64,000 nucleotides of DNA, from positions 18,855,248-18,919,247 of the forward strand of contig NC_049990.1 of assembly GCF_000003815.2 (NCBI RefSeq), read 5' to 3'. The position numbers and the translations under genes are program-made. The notes under the pieces are model-generated. The model searched no databases and was not told the origin of the DNA. It worked only from the letters and a program-made list of their open reading frames with translations. This document shows positions 1 to 11,100 of the stretch, piece by piece. Positions within the stretch are counted from its first letter, which is position 1; each line of letters opens with the position of its first letter. The DNA is from Branchiostoma floridae. Its lineage: Eukaryota; Chordata; Leptocardii; Amphioxiformes; Branchiostomatidae.

Positions 1-850
1 GGGCACGATGTTCAATATTTCCCATATCTGGAAATATCATGAGTCAGGAATTGTCTTGTTATGTATCCGGACAAATAAGACTTTCCTGCTTTTCAAGATA
101 CGCGCCATTGACGTTTCTTGCCTCCGAATACGTGATATGGTCTACATTCTTTACATATCCAAGGTCCATACATTTCGATAAGGAATACCCGGACAAATTA
201 GGAGTTTGCACGAAGCATGATGTGCATTATTTCTGGGCCATTGTCAGATGACATTTTCAATTCATTATGTGTCAGAATATCATGAGTCATGAAGTGTTTC
301 AGCACATGCCCGGACGGATAGAATTTCCCGTTCTTCCGAATACGTGTCAGGGACGTTTCATGTTTTCGAATTCATACTATTTTCTTTTCTTTCCATTTAC
401 GAGACATATCCGCGACAGATATTCCATGGATTAGTTTTAGGACAGATTCGAAGTTAGCATATTCTGACCGTTGCCGATAAAGGCATTCTATACGTGAATT
501 GTGAATCGGTGATTGTTTTATTGCGCATCTGAACAAATAAGACTGCATTTTTTTTGCCGAAATTTTCGCTCCTTCCGAATTCATATTCCGTTCCATTTAC
601 GACAGATGTCCAAAACAGAAACATTCCAGAGATCAGTTTTCGGACAACATAATGGTTAACAAATTACTTTTCTTGTCATACATGAATCTGAGATTGTTTT
701 GTTGGGTATCCTTAAAAAGGTTTCCTATCTTGTCAAATACACGTCATTAACGTTTTTGCTTCTGTATATGTGTTTTTATTCTACAACGAGTATGCCCGAT
801 GTCAATGTATGTTTACTCTGTAATTTTCTGGTAATTGAAGCTTAGGCTTC
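1..850. repeat. Diverged TCCGG-motif repeat block
   Basis: No convincing gene. Short phrases recur in degenerate form: a TATCCGGACAA-like core, 'atcatgagtca', 'gacgtttcttgcctccgaatacgtg' and 'cattcatgtt'-type stretches spaced roughly 100-250 bases apart. The TCCGGACAA core is the same as in the regular 72-bp minisatellite just downstream and in the repeats near 3.4-3.7 kb and 7.76-7.83 kb, so this looks like an old decayed part of the same repeat field. The short open frames here have no domain signal. Confidence 0.5.
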
Positions 851-960
851 CATATACATGTGCAAATATACTGACATCGACATTTACAATCAAATGACAC
901 AGAAAGCAATCTTTGCGATGGTAACAATTATGAGTCAAGTATTATTGTTTCTTTGCATAT

Positions 961-1475
961 CTGGACAATATCTTGAACAAAGTTCAGTCAAAATACTCCA
1001 CCCCAGCGGTGCAGTTTGGGATAGGTCCATATCCGGACAATGTCATGAATAAAGTTCAGTCAAAACACTCCACCCCAGCGGTGCAGTTTGGGATAGGTCC
1101 ATATCCGGACAATATCTTGAACAAAGTTCAGTCAAAACACTCCACCCCAGCGGTGCAGTTTGGGATAGGTCCATATCCGGACAATATCATGAACAAAGTT
1201 CAGTCAAAACACTCCACACCAGCGGTGCAGTTTGGGATAGGTCCATATCCGGACAATATCTTGAAAAAGTTCAGTCAAAACACTCCACACCAGCGGTGCA
1301 GTTTGGGATAGGTCCATATCCGGACAATATCTTGAAAAAGTTCAGTCAAAACACTCCACACCAGCGGTGCAGTTTGGGATAGGTCCATATCCGGACAATA
1401 TCATGACAAAAAGTCACTCATGATATTGAATTCCAGCGTTGCTGTGTGGGAATGTTCCATATCCGGACAATATCA
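961..1475 (+). repeat. 72-bp minisatellite, seven copies
   Basis: The core tccgg recurs at 1032, 1104, 1176, 1248, 1319, 1390 and 1462, so the period is 72, 72, 72, 71, 71 and 72 bases. Each unit contains 'cagcggtgcagtttggg' and 'tccatatccggacaat'. Copies 1-6 are nearly identical and the last is diverged. Because 72 is a multiple of three, a 112-codon open frame with a 24-residue repeat runs through copies 1-4. It breaks where the unit loses one base, so I read it as a by-product of the minisatellite rather than a protein. Confidence 0.9.
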
Positions 1476-2570
1476 CGAGGCAACTTTACTCGTAAAGCGG
1501 TTATGCAAGCTGTGCAAAGTGCCGAGCAGACCAGTACGTTGGCATGTCAACGGTGCGCCTACTGGGGCAGTCGTTGCAGATAACAGCCTACACCGCGCCA
1601 CAGCGTTTGCTGCTGTGTACAACTTTGAAACTGGTAAGTACATGATGCATTTATTCACAAAAATAATGCACAATGCCATGTGTTTCTGTGAAACAGGCAA
1701 GATGGATGACACTAACTTGCTTGGAACCATCTGGAGGAGTCCTTAGGTAACAAGACTATATTAGGAAGTCACATGACTTGACTAGACCAATAGTAGACCA
1801 GCTGGTGACAGCAGTTAGGTTTGAAACTAGATTTGAATCTCAGTTGCCGCTGCCGCTAGCCGCTACCGGACCAAAAAGTGAGTAGTGTAGCTCTCTAATA
1901 CATAGATTGTATATACATAGCAGTTACCGTTCTTAGTTCCGTATATGTCTGTCAGCAATGTCTGTTATCCCTTCCTAGGCCTAGTGTTTTGTGTATTTAG
2001 TAATTAGTAGTGTGATCTCTTTGTAAAGATTGTTGTATGATAGATCACTTCTCTTTCAGTTGGAACCCCCGCGTGTCATCCCCGGCTTGTTTACAAATTG
2101 CCCGTTCCATAGTTAGTTAAATTCTCATATTATTTTGTGCTGTATGTGCCGTGACGGCTGCTTCTAAACTTTCCTGTCCTGTTGTTCTGGCTGGCTAAAT
2201 CTTTAATAGAACCAAGGAGAAACTGTAATCTCCTCACTAGGACCAATGTGATTGTGTGCATATAAAATTCCATTCGTTCTCTGGGGGTCCTTATCTGTGC
2301 CATCTGTGTGGCCCGCACCCTTTGATGATAGCCGACTCCAGATTCCTGCCTTTGTCCCCGTCTTGCCCTGCTGTGATTTTTATGGCCGTGTTGTTTGAAA
2401 TAATTTTACATGTACCGTTCATGGGTTCGGGGCAGTTACTAGCCGTTTTTTTCCATTCCAGCCGCTGAGCCTCTGTTTCCCAATCGTCTGTCCTGCCATG
2501 CCGACGACCGAGGCCTACCTCCTGGTAACACTTACGACAGTCTGTGACCGGTGCCGTTTAATCCTGCCAG
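1476..2570. other. No assigned gene; possible upstream exons of the ShKT gene
   Basis: No recognised domain. Two splice-like contexts are visible on the plus strand: an open stretch ending at a good donor (ACTG/gtaagt, about 1634), and a strong acceptor with a T-rich tract (tttttttccattccag, ending about 2462) followed by about 60 bases and a possible donor CTG/gtaaca. Either could be an upstream exon of the ShKT-domain gene at 2571, but I could not join them in a frame that gives a recognisable domain. Confidence 0.25.
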
Positions 2571-2789
2571 AACTGTTTCTACTCTGAAGACGGACAGTGC
2601 CTGGACTATGCAATGGAACGGACTTTCCTCGAGACGTGCCGTCGATATTGCGGGGTCTTGCCAGAGCATCTTCCGTCGCCAATGATCGTCCACTACCACG
2701 AAGACGCAGAAGAGGGCGCCCCGGACGATGATTCCACAGTCAACACGATACGGACTTATAGAGGACTTGAAAATGGACTGTCGTACTGA
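2571..2789 (+). CDS. Terminal exon with C-terminal ShKT-like domain (partial gene)
   Basis: An open frame of 72 codons starts directly after an acceptor-like 'aatcctgccag' and ends at TGA. It begins NCFYSEDGQC and continues through a CRRYCG motif, matching the second half of a ShKT (ShK/astacin C-terminal six-cysteine) domain: Cys-x7-Cys-x12-Cys-x3-Cys. The first cysteine would be in an upstream exon, and the usual last cysteine after the CG is absent. The remaining about 45 residues are acidic and unstructured-looking. ShKT domains in invertebrates usually sit at the ends of secreted enzymes or matrix proteins. The rest of the gene is not identified, so no function is assigned. Confidence 0.5.
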   Translation, partial: NCFYSEDGQCLDYAMERTFLETCRRYCGVLPEHLPSPMIVHYHEDAEEGAPDDDSTVNTIRTYRGLENGLSY

Positions 2790-3330
2790 TTTCGTAATGA
2801 CATTTTTATCCTACGAATATTGATTGTATGGTTTATAACGTTAGACTTGTGTCGGATACTGTACATTTGATATTGTACATTTAAACTGACCAGTTTTGTT
2901 ATGATGTTATTGACTTGGGCTTGATATTATTGGATCTGACAGTGAACTGTTTAACTTTGGCTTCATTCGAGCTTCACTTTTTGTGAAGACCAATGAGGTT
3001 GTAGTGAGCTAAAACTTCCTTGGTAAGACTAAGAGACAAATACATATTGATTTGCCCCTTGACGTTAACATGATCTGTTCCTCCACATAATGTATTTGTT
3101 GTGATACTTGTGTCATCTGATTTATACAGGAAAGTCTTTGAAAAGCTTTCACAAAATGTAGCCTTACCGAGTTAGCATTTTCGGGGTTAAAACGGACAGG
3201 AAACGTTAAATATTAGGTATTTAGCATGATCGTAAAGTTACTGGATATTCTGAAATAATGTGTTGTATTGTTCCTATGATGTTTCAGTATATCTTAAGTT
3301 TATGCAACCTTTCCGGGGCGTAATAGCCCC
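2790..3330. other. No feature recognised (possible 3' UTR)
   Basis: AT-rich sequence after the ShKT stop codon. No open frame, obvious repeat or clear polyadenylation hexamer was recognised. The first part could be the 3' UTR of the ShKT exon. Confidence 0.3.
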
Positions 3331-3339
3331 GAACGCGCT

Positions 3340-3715
3340 CAGAAAATATGAAATGTTCGGAACGTGTTTTGTCTCCAAAGAGTCCTAGAACGTTCCATTA
3401 CTTGAAATCCGGATATGCGACATGATTATATGGTCCCATTCTTGACTCCTGAAATTATCCGGATTAATACGAAATATTCGGAACGTGAATTGTATCCAAA
3501 GAGTCCGAACACGTTCCATTACTGGAAATCCGGATATGAGACGTAATTATTTGGTCCCGTTCCGGACTTCTGAAATTGTCCGGATTTATACGAAATATTC
3601 GGAACGTGGTTTGTCTCCAAAGAGTCCGAAAACGTTCCATTACTGGAAATCCGGATATGAGGCAGGAATTAAATGGTCCCGTTCCGGACTCCTGAAATTT
3701 TCCGAAAACGCAGGG
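3340..3715 (+). repeat. 121-bp tandem repeat, three copies
   Basis: The phrase 'cgttccatta' recurs at 3391, 3512 and 3633, and 'ttcggaacgtg' shortly before each, giving a 121-base period. The unit carries 'aaatccggatatg' and 'tggtcccgttc', so it shares the TCCGG motif of the 72-bp minisatellite. The same phrases (gtccggatat, cggtcccgatccgg) reappear at 7764-7830 on the far side of the foldback element, which suggests that the element inserted into this repeat field. Confidence 0.8.
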
Positions 3716-3725
3716 GAGTCATGTC

Positions 3726-3733
3726 AGATTTCG
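3726..3733 (+). repeat. Left 8-bp direct repeat (putative target-site duplication)
   Basis: The octamer AGATTTCG lies immediately outside the left inverted-repeat terminus and recurs at 7754-7761 immediately outside the right terminus. This is the layout expected of a target-site duplication made on insertion of the 4-kb element. Confidence 0.7.
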
Positions 3734-3870
3734 AGACCTGATTATTTATCACATTTATTTAGCACTGAAAAGTATATAAAATAAATGTCGTGATAACTGA
3801 AAAAGATGTGATAAAGGATTTAGGTTTTTATATCACATTAATTCACCAAATAAGTGTTACTACAATCTTC

Positions 3871-5150
3871 TTCTGGAGAATAAATGTGATAGCAACCCCT
3901 TTATCACATTTATTCTCCATAGAGAGAACCAGGATTCTTCTTCTGGAGAATAAATGTGATAGCAACCCCTTTATCACATTTATTCTCCATAGAGAGAACC
4001 AGGATTCTTCTTCTGGAGAATAAATGTGATAGCAACCCCTTTATCACATTTATTCTCCATAGAGAGAACCAGGATTCTTCTTCTGGAGAATAAATGTGAT
4101 AGCAACCCCTTTATCACATTTATTCTCCATAGAGAGAACCAGGATTCTTCTTCTGGAGAATAAATGTGATAGCAACCCCTTTATCACATTTATTCTCCAT
4201 AGAGAGAACCAGGATTCTTCTTCTGGAGAATAAATGTGATAGCAACCCCTTTATCACATTTATTCTCCATAGAGACAACCAGGATTCTTCTTCTGGAGAA
4301 TAAATGTGATAGCAACCCCTTTATCACATTTATTCTCCATAGAGAGAACCAGGATTCTTCTTCTGGAGAATAAATGTGATAGCAACCCCTTTATCACATT
4401 TATTCTCCATAGAGAGAACCAGGATTCTTCTTCTGGAGAATAAATGTGATAGCAACCCCTTTATCACATTTATTCTCCATAGAGAGAACCAGGATTCTTC
4501 TTCTGGAGAATAAATGTGATAGCAACCCCTTTATCACATTTATTCTCCATAGAGAGAACCAGGATTCTTCTTCTGGAGAATAAATGTGATAGCAACCCCT
4601 TTATCACATTTATTCTCCATAGAGAGATCCTGAATTCTCCTTCTGGAGAATAAATGTGATAGCAACCCCTTTATCACATTTATTCTCCATAGAGAGAACC
4701 AGAATTCTTCTTCTGGAGAATGAATGTGATAGCAACCCCTTTATCACATTTATTCTCCATAGAGAGAACCAGAATTCTTCTTCTGGAGGATAAATGTGAT
4801 AGCAACCCCTTTATCACATTTATTCTCCATAGAGAGAACCAGAATTCTTCTTCTGGAGAATAAATGTGATAGCAACCCCTTTATCACATTTATTCTCCAA
4901 AGAGAGAACCAGAATTCTCCTTCTGGAGAATAAATGTGATAGCAACCCCTTTATCACATTTATTCTCCAAAGAGAGAACCCTAATCCTTCTTCTGGAGAA
5001 TAAATGTGATAGTAACCCCTTTATCACATTTATTCTCCATAGAGAGATCCTGAATCCTTCTTCTGGAGAATAAATATGATAGCAACCCTCTTATCACATT
5101 AATTCTCCAAAGACAGAACCAGGATCCTTCTTCTGGAGAATAAATGTGAT
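3871..5150 (+). repeat. Left array of 70-bp hairpin units (about 19 copies)
   Basis: The phrase 'ttctggagaa' recurs every 70 bases from 3871. Inside each unit ggagaataaatgtgata and its exact complement tatcacatttattctcc form a 17-bp stem around a 10-base loop (gcaacccctt), so every unit can fold into a hairpin. The outer copies are almost identical. The last six to eight towards the centre vary more (for example agagatcctgaattc, aatatgat), as expected if homogenisation is weaker at one edge. Confidence 0.9.
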
Positions 5151-5212
5151 AAAGGCCTCTTCGTATCAGTTTGCGGTTAACGTCACTAGCTCGCAGCATG
5201 CAATCGTTTCCG

Positions 5213-6555
5213 GTTTTCGTCGTTGTGCGACGTCTCGATTCGTGATTTGCGCAAATTCCGTTCCGATTTAGAGTCCATTTAAAAAATCAAAGATAAAGAC
5301 GGTTAGATCTCACCATTAACATCATTAACAACGTATGAGCTATGTATCACTTTAAGTCAGGCGTATTGCCTTCGTTAACTAGTGGCATAGTTATGAATGT
5401 CACTGCAAATCGTACTGTTGAGTAGCGCGTGTGAACTAATACAAGTATACCAATAGAAAGTGCATACCGTACTCGCCGAGGTAACCTTGTCAGGATGTTG
5501 CGGAAAGCACGTACGGAGACCAAGGTACGGACACAATGACATGTGTAGTCTTTGCCAGTTAGTGGCAAACACTTATCACATTAATTCTTCAAAGAGAGAA
5601 CCAGGGTTCTTTCTGGAGAATTAATGTGCTAGTCCTGTGTTTCAGGTACAGTACTGCGCAAACCATAACTACATCTCGTCAGGTCTTAAACATCTCTGGA
5701 ATAACAGTCCCGTGTTTCTGTTGAATTTTTGAACACATCATGGATACAGCTCGTCTTGTTGTACACGTTTCTGGAACAACGACTTGCATATCTTGTCAAC
5801 TTCTGCGTACCAACATGTATCGGTATTTTTCTCAGATTTTACCACAAAAAATGATAGGAAAATGCCTATTTACTTCAATTGTTTGAAACGCTCTGGAAGA
5901 CGACTGGTGACAAAGTGCCGTCTGTGAAACGGTGAAACTTCTGAATTCACCTTCCCACGTTTCACGTTCGCTTCCTCTCGCTGTGCATCGTCAGCAAATA
6001 AAATTTCCTTTCAGTTAGAATCTGAAGTTAACTGTGTTCCGACTCTATCGGGTATGTAAATTACCAAAATCTCCGTGGCCTACCCATCTGGATCCAATTC
6101 CATGGATCTGTGGGCCTGATGAGTTCGATGTCTGGATTCCGGGGTCGGTTCAGCTTGGCTAGGTTCGGACATGTTGTAAGAAGTGATTGCTTTCGTCTTT
6201 CGGAAGGGACGTAAGACGGGGTCCCAACCTAAAACAACTACCTTGTCCCTACCTGGCCTGACGAACTCTAAGAGTTCTCTATGACAAAGTCAGATGGCTT
6301 TCCATGCCGATTTATGTTTTTGTTCCATCCCGCGGAGTTGGGGGAGTACCCCGTGACGTCTTTTCCGGTCTCATGTTCGCAAAATAGGGGCGCTTCGTCT
6401 GGACAAACCTCAGCTCTGGAGAAAACTTATACAGTTTCCCCCAAATCAAGGACGTTATATAACCAACAGAAGTGTATGTACGTAACATTCATAAAGTTTC
6501 TCCCCAAATCAAGGACAATATATTACACCCAAATGTAACGTGTGTGGTGTTTAAT
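5213..6555. other. Core of the foldback element, no gene found
   Basis: This is unique sequence between the two inverted arms. Short open frames exist on both strands but none has a domain or codon pattern I recognise. It holds one degenerate 70-bp-type unit at about 5573-5635. It may be the remnant of a coding region or captured host DNA. Confidence 0.5.
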
Positions 6556-6617
6556 TCCGGAAACGATTGCATGCTGCGAGCTAGTGACGTTAACCCCATA
6601 CTGATACGAACAGGCCT

Positions 6618-7625
6618 TTATCACATTTATTCTCCAGAAGGAGAATTCTGGTTCTGTCTTTGGAGAATAAATGTGATAAAGGGGTTGCTATCACATTTAT
6701 TCTCCAGAAGAAGAATTCTGGTTCTCTCTTTGGAGAATAAATGTGATAAGAGGGTTGCTATCACATTTATTCTCCAGAAGAAGAATTCTGGTTCTCTCTT
6801 TGGAGAATAAATGTGATAAGAGGGTTGCTATCACATTTATTCTCCAGAAGAAGAATTCTGGTTCTCTCTTTGGAGAATAAATGTGATAAAGGGGTTGCTA
6901 TCACATTTATTCTCCAGAAGAAGAATTCTGGTTCTCTCTATGGAGAATAAATGTGATAAGAGGGTTGCTATCACATTTATTCTCCAGAAGAAGAATTCTG
7001 GTTCTCTCTTTGGAGAATAAATGTGATAAGAGGGTTGCTATCACATTTATTCTCCAGAAGAAGAATTCTGGTTCTCTCTTTGGAGAATAAATGTGATAAA
7101 GGGGTTGCTATCACATTTATTCTCCAGAAGAAGAATCTTGGTTCTCTCTATGGAGAATAAATGTGATAAAGGGGTTGCTATCACATTTATTCTCCAGAAG
7201 AAAGTTTCAGGATCTCTCTATGGAGAATAAATGTGATAAAGGGGTTGCTATCACATTTATTCTCAAGAAGAAGAATCTTGTTTCTCTCTATGGAGAATAA
7301 ATGTGATAAAGGGGCTGCTATCACATTTATTCTCCAGAAGAAAGTTTCAGGATCTCTATATGGAGAATAAATGTGATAAAGGGGTTGCTATCACATTTAT
7401 TCTCCAGAAGAAGAATCCTGGTTCTCTCTATGGAGAATAAATGTGATAAAGGGGTTGCTATCACATTTATTCTCCAGAAGAAGAATCTTGGTTCTCTCTA
7501 TGGAGAATAAATGTGATAAAGGGGTTGCTATCACATTTATTCTCCAGAAGAAAGTTTCAGGATCTCTCTATGGAGAATAAATGTGATAAAGGGGTTGCTA
7601 TCACATTTATTCTCCAGAAGAAGAA
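6618..7625 (-). repeat. Right array of 70-bp hairpin units (about 14 copies)
   Basis: The phrase 'tggagaataaatgtgata' recurs every 70 bases from 6661 to 7571. It is the same unit as the left array but in the opposite orientation, with loop variants aaggggttgc and agagggttgc and spacer variants (aagaattctgg, aaagtttcagg). The number of units and the variants differ from the left arm, so the two arms have expanded independently. Confidence 0.9.
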
Positions 7626-7753
7626 TGAAAATCCTTGTTGGCGAAAAAATGAGACAAAGGTTTTACTCATCACTATCACATATTTTGTAATTATCAAGCT
7701 TTTCATGAGAAATACTTTTTTGAGCTAAAAGAATGAGATAAATAGCTAACTCT

Positions 7754-7761
7754 AGATTTCG
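7754..7761 (+). repeat. Right 8-bp direct repeat (putative target-site duplication)
   Basis: AGATTTCG, identical to the octamer at 3726-3733, sits immediately outside the right inverted-repeat terminus. It is followed by TCCGG-type repeat sequence like that to the left of the element. Confidence 0.7.
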
Positions 7762-7971
7762 TCCGGATATTGTCCGGATATATCCAGAAACGGTCCCGAT
7801 CCGGATGTATACAAACATAGAAATGTCCGGAAATGACACCCTTTCGCACAGTGACAGGACTACAATGTGTGAAATGTCATTGTGTTGACTGTTTAAAGAT
7901 GGACTCCGTTGTTTTATCCCTACGTTCAACATAACGCTGTGGTTTTGATAATACTTTGACGATTTCAGTAC

Positions 7972-8112
7972 TGACCACATGGCGTTAGACACCATGGTAC
8001 AGAAGAGCAGAGACAAGCAGCACGTGACTCGCTGAACTCGGGTGAAGTTACTTCTGGTCGGACGGGAGAACACAGAGAACCACAGGTGGCCGTCACTGAA
8101 GTCCTTCTTCAC
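7972..8112 (-). CDS. PKD1-like: PKD1-like exon 50: TM2 segment, last exon found
   Basis: Starts in phase 0 with KKDFSDGHLWFSVFSRP and RSNFTRVQRVTC, then the hydrophobic CLSLLFCTMVSN and AMW: the conserved PLAT-to-TM2 segment of polycystin-1 proteins. The 3' border is uncertain. Donors after ...MWS (7972) or 17 bases later (7955, AA/gtatta) are both possible. If not spliced, the frame stays open for about 95 codons into repeat DNA and gives no domain. No further TM, polycystin cation channel or coiled-coil exons were recognised at lower coordinates. Confidence 0.85.
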
Positions 8113-11100
8113 CTGTCACAGCAATTCAAAAAGAAACATTAAAAATTATAAGCAATTTTGAATATGTCAGCACCCATTTGATATTTCCCATATCTGTTTA
8201 TCATATAAAATTCCAGGTAGTGCTGTACACTAGTAAATTTTGTTATGAATCCTGTCATCATCATCCATTCGTCTTCTTCATATTGCTAATTTTTCTGTCA
8301 TAAAGAATGTTCAATAAATTATACAGAGTCCGGAAACGACATAGAGGTAGCATTTGTACACTTGCTTAATAGGTTCTTTCATACTTTTGAGTACGCGTGC
8401 GACGCCGTCTGAATTGAGGGTAATATGTCAAAGTTGATCACGAGGGCTCATGACTTGTTAAAAGTTCCCAATGTGTGCTCAGGTGTGATTTGTTTACATT
8501 GTATGTCTCCAGGGCCTTCATCTTTGACATATTGCCCACGCTTCCTGTCGCCACGCATACGTGCTAGAAAATACGAACTGGCTCATACGTAGAGCCTCGT
8601 GGATGATAGTACGTCAAGAAAAGTCAAAACTAATCTCCAACTTACGGTGGAGAGAAAGAGTTGGTCAAACTGCACCATTTCCTTCTCAGTTGCCACCGGC
8701 AGTGTTCGTTTGATCTGTCCGTCTCCGAGATTCACAGCCAGCCAATCATCGCAGATGAAGTAGGACCTGTAGCAGTTATGAGATTGTACATAAATCGTAT
8801 GTATCGTGTAGTACTGTATAATATTAAGAGCTATTTTCCTTCATTGGAATGATAATACTCACGCAATCGAAATTTTGCCAATGTTAGTGGTTAAAGCGGT
8901 ATCTCACTGGACTGCAGTCTGTTGGCGAAGTTGCTGCGTCCGGAGCTTTGAATGTGTGTTACCCTTGACTTTATAATGAGAATGTCACTAACGTACAGAT
9001 ATGACTTGTAAGGCAACAAAGCACAAAAAACATGCGCTTTTATTGATGAAATACGTTAAGCGTCCAAATCGCTCTTTGACGATGACGTACTGCAGCTTTA
9101 GGATACTAAAGAAGTATACGTTCCATGTTTAATGCGGCAACTAAACAAACATAATTTCATAAAGTCTACCTTTCATTTGTTTGCAGATCTCGCACGTGTA
9201 CTCTGTTCAGGTACCAGGATCCGTCCATGTTCTCCTCCCCGTTGTCGTGCCAGATCTGTAGTGACATCAGGCCACCCAAATCCCTCATCTCACTCATCAG
9301 GAACTGGTTAACACTTCCCCGGCTGAACTCCTGCGACAATAATCCAAATAGATTCAAAAGAAATCGCCAAGCAGGTTATGGTGAGGTCACATTCGTCAAA
9401 AGCCATTGTACGACGTAAATGCCGGCGGATTTTCAAGCAGCCTGTGTCGATGTCAGAACCAATCGCCAACAAGGATATGAGACAGCATGTTTTCAACAAG
9501 ACGGCTGTTTTTTACCGATGCACGACTTCAATCATGTCAGCAACACAGTCGTAAGACTATCCCTCAATTTGCGATCTTAGGAGGGTCGCACGACAACTGC
9601 GACCATACCATACGTAAGGCCGTTTGTAACCAAAACTAAAAGGTGATAGAATACGTTACTATTTTGTCTTTCAACACTTGCTTGGAATTGATTAAAGGGG
9701 CAAACACCGAACGTTTCAATGTTTTTTTTCTAAATCACATCTTTTATATGAAAATGCATGCAAATTATCAAAATACTTCCTTGATTTTATTACGTTGTCT
9801 ACAATGCAAATCAACAATGCCTGTTTAGAATTCAGCAAACAGTGGTCAAAATGTAAAGATATTACAATTCAAAGCAGATAATTTACCTTTCCTTTGCCAG
9901 CCAAACGTCGGGTCCGACTTTTGCCATTATCTCCGTGCAGAATGAAGAAGATATTGGACTTTGTGCCTGCACCCTTCCTCATGCCTGTGTACACCGTAAC
10001 CTCGTAGTGATAGGAGTCTATCAGCCGATTATCCGAGAGAGCTGTGACACTCCACTATAGACGGGAGAATTATACATGAAAAGAGTGAGTGCAGATCTCC
10101 AGAATTTTTTAGATAAAGATCAGTAGCATCTTGCAGATATAAAATGTATTCTACCTTTATCATCATGGAAAAGAAGGGTTTTCCCTATCTTCATTCTATC
10201 GGGTAGGAAAGACACCGACTGATAATCTGACTTACGTTTATTCTGAACTGTTTAATGAAGTTAGGCGGAGTACTACAATGTTGCTGGTGGTGACTTAAGC
10301 TGTCTAAGGCTATAATGTGTGTGCTTGATGATGAGAACTTTGGTGGAGTTTATCAATGCCTGATGATAAGAAAGTAGTGCGGACACTATCAATTTCTATT
10401 CTTATTTGGTATATTATCTACCTATCTACTATTCCATCTAGGTGCTCAGTTAAGAATATACTGTCTTGTTAGTAGCGGATATTAATGACTGATGGTAAGG
10501 AGTTATAGTGCGGAAACCATCACTTTCTATTTTAAGTATGTAATTTATACGTAGCAATAGGTTCTTCACCTTGAGAACGTCCTTTTGATCAGCCCTTCTG
10601 GCCAGGAGTGCCATACCCAGGTAGATGACGACCAGCGCTATGATGGTACACAGGACATACGGGTTCTCCCCGATGTTTTTGTTGAAGACGGTGCGGAAGT
10701 CGATCATGTTCGGTGGAGTGAACAGCTCCGCTCCGAATGACGTCAGATGGGTGCAGAGGCATATTGTAGCCCGGGACGTGGAGTACTCAGAGACCTGCAA
10801 TACAATTATAACGGATACAATGTTTCTTTGACTTCAGCATTATCGTATATGATGAGCAAGATTGTTATTAGTAAGTGTCTTATTGTTTTCTCTGAATGTT
10901 TCCGTACTCCACTAGGGCTGTGACTACAGTATGACCGAGCGATTTGATCCAGAGCTCAATTCATCGAATTTGACAAAAATTGGTAGACTTTGCATGTTTT
11001 GTTGTCTTTGCAGTCAAAGAACAAAAAATATAAAATAAAATTGGTATCTATGGAATTCCTTAAGTGATCTGTGGTTGATCATAGAAGTTTCTGACATTTT

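Larger units (their letters stand above)
3734..7753. mobile_element. Foldback-type element with tandem-array inverted repeats
   Basis: The two ends are inverted copies. The first 22 bases (3734 on) and the complement of the last 22 (7753 back) agree at 15 positions, including a TATTTATC block. Next comes a diverged spacer, then a tandem array of 70-bp units (3871-5150, and inverted at 6618-7625), then an inner arm: 5141-5212 matches the complement of 6556-6635, including ggttaacgtcactagctcgc. The central 1.34 kb (5213-6555) has no convincing open frame, so the copy is non-autonomous. A single stray 70-bp-type unit lies at 5573-5635. An AGATTTCG octamer flanks both ends. Long terminal inverted repeats made of tandem units are the hallmark of foldback elements. 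The transposase family cannot be told from this copy. Confidence 0.75.

Noticed and set aside
973-1311. A 112-residue repetitive protein
   Set aside because: It arises because the minisatellite period is 72; later units of 71 bases break the frame and nothing supports a start or function.
3871-5150. CRISPR-like array (regular palindromic repeats)
   Set aside because: Units are contiguous 70-bp tandem repeats without unique spacers, the context is a eukaryotic gene region, and an inverted partner array exists.
5347-5572. Overlapping minus-strand frames in the foldback core as a transposase remnant
   Set aside because: No recognisable transposase motif in about 70 residues.
7663-7971. Continuation of the TM2 exon to the stop at 7663
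   Set aside because: The product beyond ...NAMWS has no polycystin similarity and runs into TCCGG repeats and the foldback element; a donor is more likely.
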